44,412 nt of DNA from NCBI GenBank assembly GCA_949935795.1, contig CATLFX010000019.1:1-44412 (forward strand), read 5' to 3'. Of this stretch, positions 1 through 8,118 are shown in pieces (the first letter of the stretch is position 1; every line of letters starts with the position of its first letter). Source of the DNA: an uncultured Oscillospiraceae bacterium (lineage in GTDB: Bacteria; Bacillota; Clostridia; Oscillospirales; Oscillospiraceae). Both the position numbers and the translations under genes were made by a program. The notes under the pieces are model-generated. The model was given only the letters and a program-made list of their open reading frames with translations, was not told the DNA's origin and searched no databases.

Positions 1-2
1 TG

Positions 3-122
3 GGGGCCCGTGTGCCCAGGGCGGAGGCCTACGCCATCCAGCGGGAGGCCGCACGGCGGGGCCAGTCCGTCTACCGCTTTGTCCGTGAAACTCTGTACCG
101 GGAGGTGAACTGGCGCTTCTGA
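3..122 (+). CDS. 3' end of an unidentified gene
   Basis: An open frame enters from the left edge and stops at TGA 120-122, giving about 39 residues rich in Arg and Glu (an EAYAIQREAARRGQSV stretch). It reads like the helical tail of a small basic protein, possibly a ribbon-helix-helix or other DNA-binding type, but too little is left to name it. It lies just upstream of an insertion-sequence remnant, so it may itself be accessory DNA. Confidence 0.4.
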   Translation, partial: GARVPRAEAYAIQREAARRGQSVYRFVRETLYREVNWRF

Positions 123-241
123 CCACCCGGGCGCTGACCATCCCGGGCCGGGGCCGCGCCCCCCCTCTCTCGGGCCTACGCCAACCACCCCAACCCCCGG
201 CCCTCGTTCGCGGGGGCGCGGCCCCGGCCCTGCGTGGGTGC

Positions 242-484
242 CCCCAGCTCATTGCCAGACGGTATGAGAAAACGTCCACCGTCTTTACCTCCAACAAGAC
301 CTTCTCCCAGTGGAACAAGGTCTTTGCCGACGTCACCACCGCCTCTGCTATCCTGGATCGGGTTTTGCACCATTGTACCGTGGTCAACATCAAAAGCGAG
401 TCTTACCGCCTGAAGGAGCGCAAGGAATTTATGCGCCAGAAACAGCAAATCGTAAACACTCTTTTTGAACAAGGCAGCACCTGA
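242..484 (+). pseudogene. istB: IS21-family istB helper ATPase, C-terminal remnant
   Basis: The frame ending at TGA 482-484 reads QLIARRYEK, then TSNKTFSQWNKVF, then AILDRVLHHCTVVNI and SYRLKERK. This is the characteristic C-terminal third of IstB, the AAA+ helper of IS21-type transposases. Homology starts abruptly at about 242; upstream is a GC-rich, low-complexity stretch (150-240) without the Walker motifs, so the 5' two thirds of the gene are gone. No IstA transposase is present. A terminator-like hairpin follows at 503-531. Confidence 0.75.
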
Positions 485-502
485 CTTTTGTTACCCCCCC
501 CC

Positions 503-531
503 CGCCGAGAAACGACAAAATTTCTTCGGCG
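503..531 (+). terminator. hairpin with T-rich tail after istB remnant
   Basis: CGCCGA-GAAA pairs with TTTC-TTCGGCG around a short AT-rich loop and is followed by TTTTCTTTC. This has the form of an intrinsic terminator for the istB frame. Just downstream, TTGAC-aggcc-GTCAA (about 554-570) may belong to the end repeats of the insertion sequence. Confidence 0.5.
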
Positions 532-609
532 TTTTCTTTCAATTTCAAATTGGCGTTGACAGGCCGTCAAAGGACAACGTGAGGTGATTTTCCCGGGCGC
601 TCTGGCCGG

Positions 610-670
610 AGACAGCCGGACTGGGGCTCTCCAACAACCAGGCGGAACGGGCTGTGGCAGATCCCCTGCA
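610..670 (+). pseudogene. short shred resembling IS66 transposase
   Basis: In frame from 618 the sequence reads GLGLSNNQAERAV, like the (I/L)SNNxAERAxR motif near the C-terminal catalytic region of IS66-family transposases. Only about 15-20 codons are recognisable before homology ends, so this is at most a relic. It sits next to the istB remnant, which fits an accumulation of dead insertion sequences. Confidence 0.35.
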
Positions 671-771
671 TGACATTGGATGGCTGGCGCTTACCAGACA
701 GAGACCGCCCTTAATCTGGGCGGCCTCTGTTTGACTTTGAGCCGTTTTTACAGCTTTCTTCTGGTGCGGTT

Positions 772-1575
772 TTACCAAGTACGGGAACCCATAGCCCGGA
801 ATTGGGCCACGGTGGGCGCGTGGGAGTTCATGCCGCCGTCCACAGTGATAATCTGGCCGCTGACGTATGCGCTCTCGTCGGAGCCGAAATAGACACAGGC
901 GTGGCCGATGTCCTCCGGACAGCCGTAACGGTTGACCATGATATTGCTCAGGAAGATGTCCTTCAGCGCCTGGGGCACATGGGCGTCGTTCTCCGGGGTA
1001 ACGATGAGGCCGGGCCGAACGCAGTTGCACCGCACGTTGTCTTTGCCGTACTGGAGCGCCACCGACTGGGTGAGCATATCCACTCCGGCCTTGGCGCTGG
1101 CATAGGCCGTAGAGCCCAAATCGCCGCCGCAGGAGGCCATGGAGCCGATATTGACGATAGAGCCGCCCCGGCGGTCCTTGCGCATATGCGGAAGCACACA
1201 CTTGGTGACATAGAAAGTGCCCCGCAGGTCGCTCTGGAAAATGGCGTCCCACATCTCAATGGTCAGCTCATCCACCCGGCCATCCCGGAGCGCCACGTTG
1301 GCCGCGTTGTTCACCAGAATATCGATCTTGCCATAGGTCTGGGCGGTATCCTCAACCAGCTTCTCGATGCTGGCCGTGTCGGTGATGTCCATTACATGGA
1401 AAGCGGCCTTGCCGCCCTCAGCGGTAATGCTGTCCACCACAGCCTGCCCCTTTTCCACCCGACGGCCGCACACCACCACCTGAGCGCCTTCGGCGGCGTA
1501 CAGCCGGGCAATCCCAATGCCAATGCCGCTGGTTGACCCCGTCACGATGGCCACCTTGTCCTTTAACCTGTCCAT
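772..1575 (-). CDS. SDR-family NAD(P)-dependent oxidoreductase
   Basis: A classical short-chain dehydrogenase/reductase of 267 residues. The Rossmann glycine motif TGSTSGIG is at residues 12-19, NNAA (variant of NNAG) at about 89-92, the catalytic Ser at about 145, and YASAK gives Tyr158/Lys162. A C-terminal VDGG-type segment is present. The substrate cannot be inferred; candidates are a sugar, a steroid or bile acid, or a 3-oxoacyl substrate. Start: ATG at 1575 has AGGAGG 8 nt upstream. An in-frame ATG 7 codons earlier (1596) overlaps that ribosome-binding site and is unlikely. The gene has its own promoter (1612-1640) and stands alone, divergent from the lipoprotein at 1792. It ends close to the IS relics. 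Confidence 0.9.
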   Translation of the reverse strand: MDRLKDKVAIVTGSTSGIGIGIARLYAAEGAQVVVCGRRVEKGQAVVDSITAEGGKAAFHVMDITDTASIEKLVEDTAQTYGKIDILVNNAANVALRDGRVDELTIEMWDAIFQSDLRGTFYVTKCVLPHMRKDRRGGSIVNIGSMASCGGDLGSTAYASAKAGVDMLTQSVALQYGKDNVRCNCVRPGLIVTPENDAHVPQALKDIFLSNIMVNRYGCPEDIGHACVYFGSDESAYVSGQIITVDGGMNSHAPTVAQFRAMGSRTW

Positions 1576-1611
1576 ACAAATGCCTCCTTTTTTCATTTTC
1601 AGGGTAGTTTC

Positions 1612-1640
1612 AGTATATTCGTCCTTCCATTACCTGTCAA
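1612..1640 (-). promoter_or_regulatory. sigma-A promoter of the SDR gene
   Basis: On the minus strand TTGACA is followed by 17 nt and TATACT, a near-consensus vegetative promoter about 40 nt upstream of the SDR start codon. Confidence 0.75.
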
Positions 1641-1709
1641 TAGTCATTTTCTATGCGGCAAGGCCGCGGCCAGTATGGACCCGGAAAATGAGGCGGAGCT
1701 TCCCACCGC

Positions 1710-1738
1710 TTGACATTGGCGGCGGCGCGTAGTACGAT
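1710..1738 (+). promoter_or_regulatory. sigma-A promoter of the lipoprotein gene at 1792
   Basis: TTGACA, 17 nt, TACGAT on the plus strand, about 55 nt upstream of the start at 1792. It is arranged back to back with the SDR promoter. Confidence 0.65.
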
Positions 1739-1791
1739 GAAACCCCGGTATCCATCATACCATCGACGCCTGGAGGGCAGAAAGGGAACTT

Positions 1792-2397
1792 ATGAAGAAA
1801 CGATCCATTTTTTTGGCTATCATGTTTTGCGTGGTATTGGCAGGCTGTGACGCGCCTGCCGAACCTGCGGGCAGTACCCCGGCGGAATCCAATGCGGCGG
1901 CAGCCGTGCCGGCTGTGCCAGCCATGGACACTCCGGCCGCTTCCCCTGAGAATGAGCAAACCGCGACGCTGTATATTGGCACAAAAGCTGCCGGTTTCGC
2001 AGAGTACCCCATGGCCTACGAAGGCGAACTGACTGCGGAGCTGCTGATCCAGGGCATCGCGGATCTGACCGGCTGGGACCTGACGCTGGCGGAGCCTGTT
2101 ATCTCCGGCAAGGGCGGCATGAGCGTGTGTTTATCCAGCAAATCGGCTCTCTTTGCGGGGCCGCCCGACCCGCAGAAGGACGAGTTCCATATGTACAGTT
2201 GGGAGCAGCTGGCCGAGACGATATTAGACAGCATCCAGAAAACCCTCCAAATGGGATTTACCGGTGAAGGCGGCAGCCCGGACGCGCTGGATATCTGGTA
2301 TTACATGGAGGGAGAACAGCCGTTGAATCTGCCGGAGCTGGGACTGTCCTGGCCGCTGGATCAGCCCTATCAATGGGAGTCTGTCAACAGACAATAG
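1792..2397 (+). CDS. lipoprotein, possibly GerMN-like
   Basis: 201 residues. A basic N-terminus and hydrophobic stretch end in the lipobox VLAGC (Cys19), so the product is exported and lipid-anchored to the outer face of the membrane. A Pro/Ala-rich linker (about 20-55) leads into a globular part with ELTAELLIQGIADLTGWDL, ILDSIQKTLQMGF and DIWYYMEGEQPLNL. This order (strand, helix pair, 'TL..NF', strand with 'EGxPL') resembles a GerMN domain, seen in germination and spore-envelope proteins; the assignment is by eye and weak. It is monocistronic, with its own promoter and a strong terminator 9 nt after the stop. Confidence 0.75.
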   Translation: MKKRSIFLAIMFCVVLAGCDAPAEPAGSTPAESNAAAAVPAVPAMDTPAASPENEQTATLYIGTKAAGFAEYPMAYEGELTAELLIQGIADLTGWDLTLAEPVISGKGGMSVCLSSKSALFAGPPDPQKDEFHMYSWEQLAETILDSIQKTLQMGFTGEGGSPDALDIWYYMEGEQPLNLPELGLSWPLDQPYQWESVNRQ

Positions 2398-2405
2398 CCG
2401 TTCAA

Positions 2406-2446
2406 AAGAAGGGAACTCCCTCTGTACGGAGGGAGCTTCCCTTCTT
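2406..2446 (+). terminator. intrinsic terminator after lipoprotein gene
   Basis: A long stem (AAGAAGGGA and CTCCCTC pairing with GAGGGAG and TCCCTTCTT) with a five-base loop, ending in TTCTTGTTC. One of the clearest hairpins in the window. Confidence 0.8.
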
Positions 2447-2481
2447 GTTCATTCAATTCCGGATACCGCGCCCGATGCTGT

Positions 2482-2505
2482 CAGCACCGCGCCTCAGCGG
2501 TGCTG
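2482..2505. repeat. perfect 9-bp inverted repeat
   Basis: CAGCACCGC-gcctca-GCGGTGCTG lies just upstream of the promoter at 2532. It lacks a T-tract, so it may be a regulatory or structural hairpin rather than a terminator. Confidence 0.45.
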
Positions 2506-2531
2506 GGCAAAGGGCTTGCAGGGGGGCAGAC

Positions 2532-2560
2532 TTGCCAAAACCAAACCCAGCTGGTATAAT
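2532..2560 (+). promoter_or_regulatory. strong sigma-A promoter of HTH/kinase operon
   Basis: TTGCCA, 17 nt, TATAAT. The -10 is perfect. It lies 60 nt upstream of the HTH gene start and is the likely promoter of the two-gene HTH/kinase operon. Confidence 0.75.
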
Positions 2561-2620
2561 TACCGGCATCTTGATCGAAAAAATGGCGCGCCAGCGCCGC
2601 CGCACGAAAGGAAGATTGTC

Positions 2621-3064
2621 ATGACGTCAGAAGAAACCATGAGCCGGATCACCACCCAGGAGCTTTTGATGATCCTTCAGGAGGCGGAGGCCGTAGAGCC
2701 GCTGCTGGACGGCCTGGCCTCCCAGATGGACGCCCCCGCCTTTTCGGAACAGCTCTTCCAGTACATGGAGGAGCGTGGGCTGACCGTCACCAAGCTCAGC
2801 GAACTGGCCATGCTGAGCCGGTCCTTTATGTACCAGCTTTGCAGCGGCGACCGGGCGCCGGGGCGGGACATCGTGCTCCGGCTGGCCCTGGTGCTGGAGC
2901 TGGGGGTGGCAGAGGCTCAGAACCTGCTGAGGTCCGCCCAGAAGGGGGCGCTGTACCCCCGGGTCCGGCGGGACGCCATCCTGATTTTCTGCCTGAACCG
3001 GAAAAAGGGGCTGGCGGAGGCCGATGAACTGCTGAGCGTCCACGGCGAATCCGCCCTGCTGTGA
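2621..3064 (+). CDS. small helix-turn-helix protein, kinase operon
   Basis: 147 residues. The start at 2621 was chosen because AAAGGAAG precedes it by a few bases; the frame is open further upstream, but that stretch contains the promoter. Residues about 50-105 (ERGLTVTKLSELAMLSRSFMY, then a GDRAPGRDIVLRLALVLEL stretch) have the helix pattern of an XRE/Cro-type DNA-binding domain. The N- and C-terminal parts are helical and not recognised; the C-terminus (RDAILIFCLNRKKGLAEADELL) looks like a small helical module. The kinase gene starts 10 nt after its stop, so the two are co-expressed. It could be a regulator of the operon or a kinase substrate; neither is shown. Confidence 0.75.
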   Translation: MTSEETMSRITTQELLMILQEAEAVEPLLDGLASQMDAPAFSEQLFQYMEERGLTVTKLSELAMLSRSFMYQLCSGDRAPGRDIVLRLALVLELGVAEAQNLLRSAQKGALYPRVRRDAILIFCLNRKKGLAEADELLSVHGESALL

Positions 3065-3074
3065 GGCGGAGGCC

Positions 3075-4946
3075 ATGGACCTGAGTTTTCTTGTGCCGGA
3101 ACGGCTGCTGGCCGAGTATGAGCCCATCTCCCTGCTGAAGGAGGGACAGCGGCGGCAGACTCTGCTTCTGCGCCGCCGGGATGGCGGCACGCAGGCGGTG
3201 CTCAAGCGCTCCCAGGACAGCCAGGAGGATTTGGTGGAGGAGTACGGCCTGCTCCTCCGCCTGGAGGGAAAGGGCGTCCCCGCCCCAATCGAGGGTTTTC
3301 GGGAGGGAGGCTGTACCTACCTTCTGCGGGAATATATCCCCGGCCAGTCCCTGCTGGACTACGCCCAGAAGCGGGGGCCCCTGCCCACCCGTGAGGTGTG
3401 CGAAATCGGCCTGTCTCTGTGCGGGACGCTGAAGCGGCTCCACCGGCAGAATCCCCCGGTCATCCACCGGGACGTGAAGCTGGACAACATCGTCCGCACC
3501 CCCTCGGGGGAGTGCGTGCTCATCGACCTGGGCATCGCCCGGCGGTACGACGCCCAGGCCAGGCGGGACACCCAGGTGCTGGGCACCCCGGGCAGCGCGC
3601 CCCCGGAGCAGTTCGGCTACTGCCAGACCGACGCCCGCTCGGACGTGTACGCCCTGGGCATTGTGCTCCACGAGCTGGCCACCGGCGAGCCCCGGCTGGA
3701 TGCGGGCGCCATGGACCCGGCGTTACAGGCCGTTGTGGACCGATGCACCCGCTTCGACCCGGCGGACCGCTACGCCGACGCCGGGCAGGTGGAGCGGGCC
3801 CTGCTCCGGCTGGACAGGCCCAAAAAGCGGCTTTTGCCCCTGCTGTGGCTGGTCCCGATGGCGGCGGTCGTCATCGGCGGGGCGGTCTGGCTGGGCCGCC
3901 CCGCACCCGCCCCGGCCCCGGGCCCCAGCCCTGCGACCTCCCAGGAGCTGGAACCGGGCGTATACTCCTTTGCCGACCCCGCCATTGAGGCGGAGGTATG
4001 CCGCCAGCTGGAGAAGGAACCGGGGAGCGTGACGCAGGAGGATTTAGCGCAGATCGAAACCCTGATCCTCTGCGGCGGACAGTGGGGGACGGACTGGGCG
4101 CAGCTTTCCACCGCCGGGTCCTGCCTGTTTCTGGACGGCGCGGAGGTGACCGAAACCGGGACGGTATCCACCCTGGAGGACCTTCCCGCCATGAAAAACC
4201 TCCAGACCCTGGCCCTGTGCAATCAGCGCATTGAGGACCTGTCCCCCCTGGCCCAGTGCGGGCGGCTCCATTTGCTGGCCCTCCACGGCAACCAAATCGC
4301 CGGCCTGACCCCCCTGGCCGCCTGTACCCGGCTTCAGGAGCTGATCGTCAGCGGAAACCCGGTGTCCGACTTCTCCCCGCTGGCCGCCTGCCCCGACCTG
4401 TGGTCGGTGGACGCCGGGGACACGGCCCTGACCGATCTGAACTCCTTCGCGGGCTTCCCCAGCCTGTACCGGCTTTACCTGCGGGAGGTGCCGGGGCTGG
4501 GGGACATCAGCAGCTTAGAGCGCACCCCGGTGAACACCCTGTTTCTCCAGCCCGTCACACAACAGCAGCTGGCCGCCATCGGCGGTCTGCCCCAGCTGCG
4601 CAGCCTGTTCCTCTGGGTGGTGGAGGGGATGGAAGACTTTTCCGCCCTATCCGGGCTGTCCGGGCTGGAATACCTCTACGTCCACTCCGACTCCATCACG
4701 TCGCTGAACGGGGCGGAGGGGCTGAAAAGCCTGTGGTTCCTGGACGTGCGCACCCATGAAACCCTGGACCTGGCCCCCCTGGCCCAGCTGGAGAGCCTGA
4801 CCACCATGAGCGTGTTCGGGCTGACTCCGGCGGACTGGTCCGCGCTGGAAGGTATTCCCCATCTAACCCAGGTGAACTGCGGCCCCGAGCAGGAGCAGGC
4901 CATCCGGGAGGCGTTGGGTGAAATATCTTTTCAAATAAATGGGTAA
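3075..4946 (+). CDS. membrane Ser/Thr protein kinase with extracytoplasmic leucine-rich repeats
   Basis: 623 residues. The N-terminal Hanks-type kinase (about 10-250) shows the probable ATP-binding Lys44 (AVLK), the catalytic loop HRDVKLDN (131-138, Asp133), the metal-binding motif as DLG instead of DFG (Asp151) and an APE-like PPEQF. The glycine-rich loop is poorly conserved. A single membrane segment (about 253-275, LLPLLWLVPMAAVVIGGAVW) is followed by a Pro-rich linker and about 330 outer residues with leucine-rich repeats (LHLLALHGNQIAGLTPLAAC, LQELIVSGNPVSDFSPLAAC). The sensor is therefore LRR rather than the PASTA repeats of PknB/PrkC. It is in an operon with the HTH gene, and an SLH protein follows at 5066. 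Role inferred: sensing of an envelope or external ligand. Confidence 0.88.
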   Translation: MDLSFLVPERLLAEYEPISLLKEGQRRQTLLLRRRDGGTQAVLKRSQDSQEDLVEEYGLLLRLEGKGVPAPIEGFREGGCTYLLREYIPGQSLLDYAQKRGPLPTREVCEIGLSLCGTLKRLHRQNPPVIHRDVKLDNIVRTPSGECVLIDLGIARRYDAQARRDTQVLGTPGSAPPEQFGYCQTDARSDVYALGIVLHELATGEPRLDAGAMDPALQAVVDRCTRFDPADRYADAGQVERALLRLDRPKKRLLPLLWLVPMAAVVIGGAVWLGRPAPAPAPGPSPATSQELEPGVYSFADPAIEAEVCRQLEKEPGSVTQEDLAQIETLILCGGQWGTDWAQLSTAGSCLFLDGAEVTETGTVSTLEDLPAMKNLQTLALCNQRIEDLSPLAQCGRLHLLALHGNQIAGLTPLAACTRLQELIVSGNPVSDFSPLAACPDLWSVDAGDTALTDLNSFAGFPSLYRLYLREVPGLGDISSLERTPVNTLFLQPVTQQQLAAIGGLPQLRSLFLWVVEGMEDFSALSGLSGLEYLYVHSDSITSLNGAEGLKSLWFLDVRTHETLDLAPLAQLESLTTMSVFGLTPADWSALEGIPHLTQVNCGPEQEQAIREALGEISFQING

Positions 4947-4995
4947 ATTTGAAAAAATTACGCAGTCTGCGTACCAAATCCCTTTTGAAAACCGT

Positions 4996-5001
4996 TATAA
5001 T
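4996..5001 (+). promoter_or_regulatory. possible -10 element upstream of SLH gene
   Basis: A perfect TATAAT lies 64 nt before the SLH protein start, but no good -35 exists at 16-18 nt (ACCAAA at 17). No terminator is visible after the kinase gene, so read-through is also possible. Confidence 0.35.
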
Positions 5002-5065
5002 GCAGGGGTATGCTTCTGTTCCGCAAAATGCCCTACCATTTTAAACGAAAGAAGAAGGGAAGAAC

Positions 5066-7015
5066 ATGAAGAAAAAACAAACCTGCAAGAAGCTCCTGAG
5101 CCTGCTGCTGGCGCTGGTGATGGCGTCCGCCCTGGCGGCGCCCGCCTTTGCCGACGAGGACGGCGAACATCAGGACCCCGCGCCCCTGTGGTTCCTCTGG
5201 CTGGACGAGGACTGGGAGAGCGGCGACCGCGAGCTGTACCTGAGAGACCGGGACCTGGGCTACTCGGAGTACATTGAGCTCCAGGCTGGCTGGCCCTCCT
5301 ACGGCATCCTGGGCACCGGCGACTGCCGCCGGGAAAACGGCTCCTTCGACATCAGCAAGTTCACCCCCGTGGACCCCAAAAAGGTGACGGTCCCCAGCGG
5401 CGTCACCATCAACACCGACGTCATCCCCAGAAAGGGGGCCAAGTGGGGCCAGTATTACTTTGAGATCAACACCACCCAGCGGGACAAGAAGCTGGAGGTC
5501 ACTTCCGGCGACGCCGTGCTCACCGTAGACACCTGCCTGCCCCATCTCGGCGTCTACACCGCTCCCCAGGCCAGCTGGGACACCTGGGCGGGACCTTACG
5601 AGTTCAAGTACAACCCCCTCCAGGGCAGCACCTGGTATATCATCTCCCCTCACACCGATGAGGCCAACGGGCGGCATCTGGTGGACCTGACCCTCAACAG
5701 CGCCCCGGACAACAAGCTGGTGGATATGACCAAGGTCAGCGACAGCGTGTATAAGGTGGAGCTGAAGCCCGAGGCCCTGAAACGAAGGGATTTCCATCTC
5801 GAGGTGGACATGAGCTGGACCTTCGAGGACAACGAGCCCTGGACCGAAGAGGGCCGCTACATCGGCGACTTCAACGCCTGGCGGCCCATCCTGGCCAGCG
5901 ATACAGCCCTGATGGACGCCACTCAGCCCCAGACCTTCCCCACGTATGGCTCTGTGAAGGATAAACTGTCCAGCTCCATCACCATGAAAGCCGGGGTGGA
6001 CACCACCGCCTATCTCTACAGTACCTGGCTGATTGACCCGGAGGAGGGCCAAAACCTGGATTGGCGGGTCCACTATATCCCCTCCGACGCCCAAGTGTTC
6101 TATTCCAACAGCGATGACCTGACCATCACCCGGGACGAAAAGGACTATTCCAAGTTCACTTTCTCCGCCTCTAAACCTGGGACCTATGGGATTTTCTGGG
6201 GTTATAAGACCCTTGAGACCATCTACCACGCAGACGGCAAGCCCTACACCCAGGCCGAGCGGGACGCGTTCGAGGAGAAGATCCTGTGGAACCCCAATGG
6301 CGGGGACCTGCTGGTATGCGACGACTGGGAGTTTGACGAGGAGGCCGGGGATTATATCCTGCACAGCGATTACGTCGCTTTTGAGGAGATGTTCCCGGGC
6401 GAGAGCTACAAACTGAGCGAGCCCATTGACCAGGGCGTGTTCCGCCTGACCGTCAACGTCACCCCCGCCGAGCCCACCTTCACCGACGTGAAGACCAGCG
6501 ACTGGTTCTATAACGACGTGGAGTGGATCGCCGCGCAGAAGACCATGGGCGGCACCAGCCCCACCACCTTCGAGCCCTACGCCCGCGTCACCCGCGAGAT
6601 GGTCCCCACCGTGCTCCACCGCCTGGCGGGTTCCCCCGCCGCAGGCGCGCCCAGCGGCTTTACCGACGTGAAGTCCGGCTGGTATCAAGACGCCGTGAAC
6701 TGGGCCGCCGGCTCGAAGGTGGTCAACGGCGAGACCTCCGCCACCTTCGGCGTGGGCAAGGCCATTACCCGGGAGGAGCTGGCGGTGATGCTCTACCGCT
6801 TCGCCAAGGACCAGAACTGCGACGTCAGCGCCAAGGGCGACCTGTCCGCCTTTGCGGACCAGAGCAGCGTTTCCGACTGGGCCAAGGCCGAGCTGGAGTG
6901 GGCGGTCGGCGCGAAAATCGTCAACGGCAGCGATGGCAAGCTGAACCCCCAGGGCACCGCCACCCGGGCCGAGCTGGCCGCCATGCTGGCCCGCTTCTGC
7001 CGGGACGTGCTGTAA
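5066..7015 (+). CDS. secreted protein with three C-terminal SLH domains
   Basis: 649 residues. The signal peptide (KKKQTCKK, then LLSLLLALVMASALAAPAFA) has an AFA-type cleavage site at about 26-29. The large middle region (about 30-465) is acidic, rich in Trp, Tyr and Asp, and not recognised. Three S-layer homology repeats start at about 471 (FTDVKTSDWFYNDVEWI), 531 (FTDVKSGWYQDAVNWA) and 595 (FADQSSVSDWAKAELEWA), each with the ITREE/VTREM/ATRAE motif. SLH domains bind cell-wall secondary polymers, so the product should be displayed on the cell surface. The start is supported by GAAGGGAAG just upstream. It follows the LRR kinase by 119 nt. A GC-rich hairpin is present 24 nt after the stop. 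Confidence 0.9.
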   Translation: MKKKQTCKKLLSLLLALVMASALAAPAFADEDGEHQDPAPLWFLWLDEDWESGDRELYLRDRDLGYSEYIELQAGWPSYGILGTGDCRRENGSFDISKFTPVDPKKVTVPSGVTINTDVIPRKGAKWGQYYFEINTTQRDKKLEVTSGDAVLTVDTCLPHLGVYTAPQASWDTWAGPYEFKYNPLQGSTWYIISPHTDEANGRHLVDLTLNSAPDNKLVDMTKVSDSVYKVELKPEALKRRDFHLEVDMSWTFEDNEPWTEEGRYIGDFNAWRPILASDTALMDATQPQTFPTYGSVKDKLSSSITMKAGVDTTAYLYSTWLIDPEEGQNLDWRVHYIPSDAQVFYSNSDDLTITRDEKDYSKFTFSASKPGTYGIFWGYKTLETIYHADGKPYTQAERDAFEEKILWNPNGGDLLVCDDWEFDEEAGDYILHSDYVAFEEMFPGESYKLSEPIDQGVFRLTVNVTPAEPTFTDVKTSDWFYNDVEWIAAQKTMGGTSPTTFEPYARVTREMVPTVLHRLAGSPAAGAPSGFTDVKSGWYQDAVNWAAGSKVVNGETSATFGVGKAITREELAVMLYRFAKDQNCDVSAKGDLSAFADQSSVSDWAKAELEWAVGAKIVNGSDGKLNPQGTATRAELAAMLARFCRDVL

Positions 7016-7039
7016 CCATACAGAATAGGCTCAATTTAA

Positions 7040-7071
7040 GGCGGACTGCGGAATTGATTCCGCAGCCCGCC
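7040..7071 (+). terminator. hairpin after SLH gene
   Basis: GGCGG-a-CTGCGGAAT-tg-ATTCCGCAG-c-CCGCC, a 14-bp stem 24 nt after the stop. No T-run follows, so termination efficiency is uncertain. Confidence 0.5.
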
Positions 7072-7176
7072 GCTGTCTGATCGGATTTGATTGGGAGCAG
7101 AAGGCCTCCTCCTCATGAACCGGGGGCGGCTTCCAGCATGCCGGGCCGCTGAAGGAAAGGGCGCGTCCTTACGTAG

Positions 7177-7205
7177 TTGATTTCAGCCGAGAAGCGTGAT
7201 AAAAT
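7177..7205 (+). promoter_or_regulatory. sigma-A promoter of nucleotidyltransferase gene
   Basis: TTGATT, 17 nt, TAAAAT. It lies within the 5' part of the open frame, which argues for the downstream start at 7246. Confidence 0.6.
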
Positions 7206-7245
7206 TACAATATACTATATGGTATGGAGAGGATGGCGCGGCGCT

Positions 7246-8025
7246 ATGGTAGACAAGCTATTGGAAGAACTCTGCGCATTAGACGCGGTGGAAGCCCTTG
7301 CCTTAGGGGGTTCCCGCACCGGGACGCATTTCGATCAGGATTCCGACTATGATGTGTATCTCTATTGCCGGGGACCGGTCCCGGAAGAAACGCGGAGGGC
7401 CATCCTGTCCCAATACTGTTCTATCATGGAGATTGGCAACCACTTCTGGGAGTACGAGGACAACTGCCGTCTAAACAACGGCGTCGACATCGACCTGCTG
7501 TACCGGAACCTGGACGGCTTTACCGCCGGCGTGGCGGAGGTGGTGGAGCAGTTTCAGCCCCGGAACGCCTACACCACCTGTATGTGGCATAACCTGCTCA
7601 CCTGTAAAGTGATCTATGACAAAGACGGCCGCCTGACCCAGGCAAAAAAACGGTTTTCTGTTCCCTACCCCCGGCAGTTGAAGGAAAACATCTTGGCCCG
7701 CGGCTGGGAGCTGCTCCATGGAGCCATGCCCGCCTATGACGCGCAGCTCGCAAAGGCGGTAAAGCGGGGTGACCTGGTGAGCGTCAATCACCGGGCGGCA
7801 GGCTTTCTGGAAACCTATTTTGACTTCCTGTTCGCACTGAACGAGACGACTCACCCAGGGGAGAAACGGCTGGTCCAGCTCTGCCGGGAGCGCTGCAAAC
7901 TGCTGCCCAGCCGTTTTGAGGAAAATCTGGAACGTCTATTTCAGGACCTGTACCACGCCCCGGAACAGGTGGCGGCAGATGTTCAGGCGATCATTTCGGA
8001 ACTGGAGAAGATCTGCCAGCCTTAA
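7246..8025 (+). CDS. nucleotidyltransferase-fold protein (DUF4037-like)
   Basis: 260 residues from ATG 7246; the frame is open upstream but contains the promoter, and GGAGAGG lies about 13 nt before this ATG. The N-terminus has the nucleotidyltransferase signature: GGSR (21-24) followed by DSDYDVYLY, whose paired Asp residues (34, 36) are the metal ligands, and a third acidic site in GVDIDLLY. The rest (WHNLLTCKVIYDKDGRL, KRGDLVSVNHRAAGFLETYFDFLFALN) matches the helical half of proteins with an NTP_transf_2 plus DUF4037 arrangement. Relatives modify small molecules such as aminoglycosides, or are uncharacterised; a resistance role cannot be claimed. Monocistronic. Confidence 0.8.
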   Translation: MVDKLLEELCALDAVEALALGGSRTGTHFDQDSDYDVYLYCRGPVPEETRRAILSQYCSIMEIGNHFWEYEDNCRLNNGVDIDLLYRNLDGFTAGVAEVVEQFQPRNAYTTCMWHNLLTCKVIYDKDGRLTQAKKRFSVPYPRQLKENILARGWELLHGAMPAYDAQLAKAVKRGDLVSVNHRAAGFLETYFDFLFALNETTHPGEKRLVQLCRERCKLLPSRFEENLERLFQDLYHAPEQVAADVQAIISELEKICQP

Positions 8026-8118
8026 GGAACCTCTGAACAGATGCGCCCGGGGCGCTTTGCGGATTTATTCAGAGCTTTCTCAGGTCAATTCTGCAATTTT
8101 CAAAAAGCCCTGATCAAT

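Noticed and set aside
702-726. Hairpin near 702-726 as terminator of the SDR gene
   Set aside because: The stem has a mismatch and no T-run follows on the minus strand; the evidence is too weak to list it.
5033-6688. A 551-codon minus-strand frame opposite the SLH gene
   Set aside because: Low-complexity Gly/Val/Leu composition without motifs; the plus strand has a signal peptide and SLH domains.
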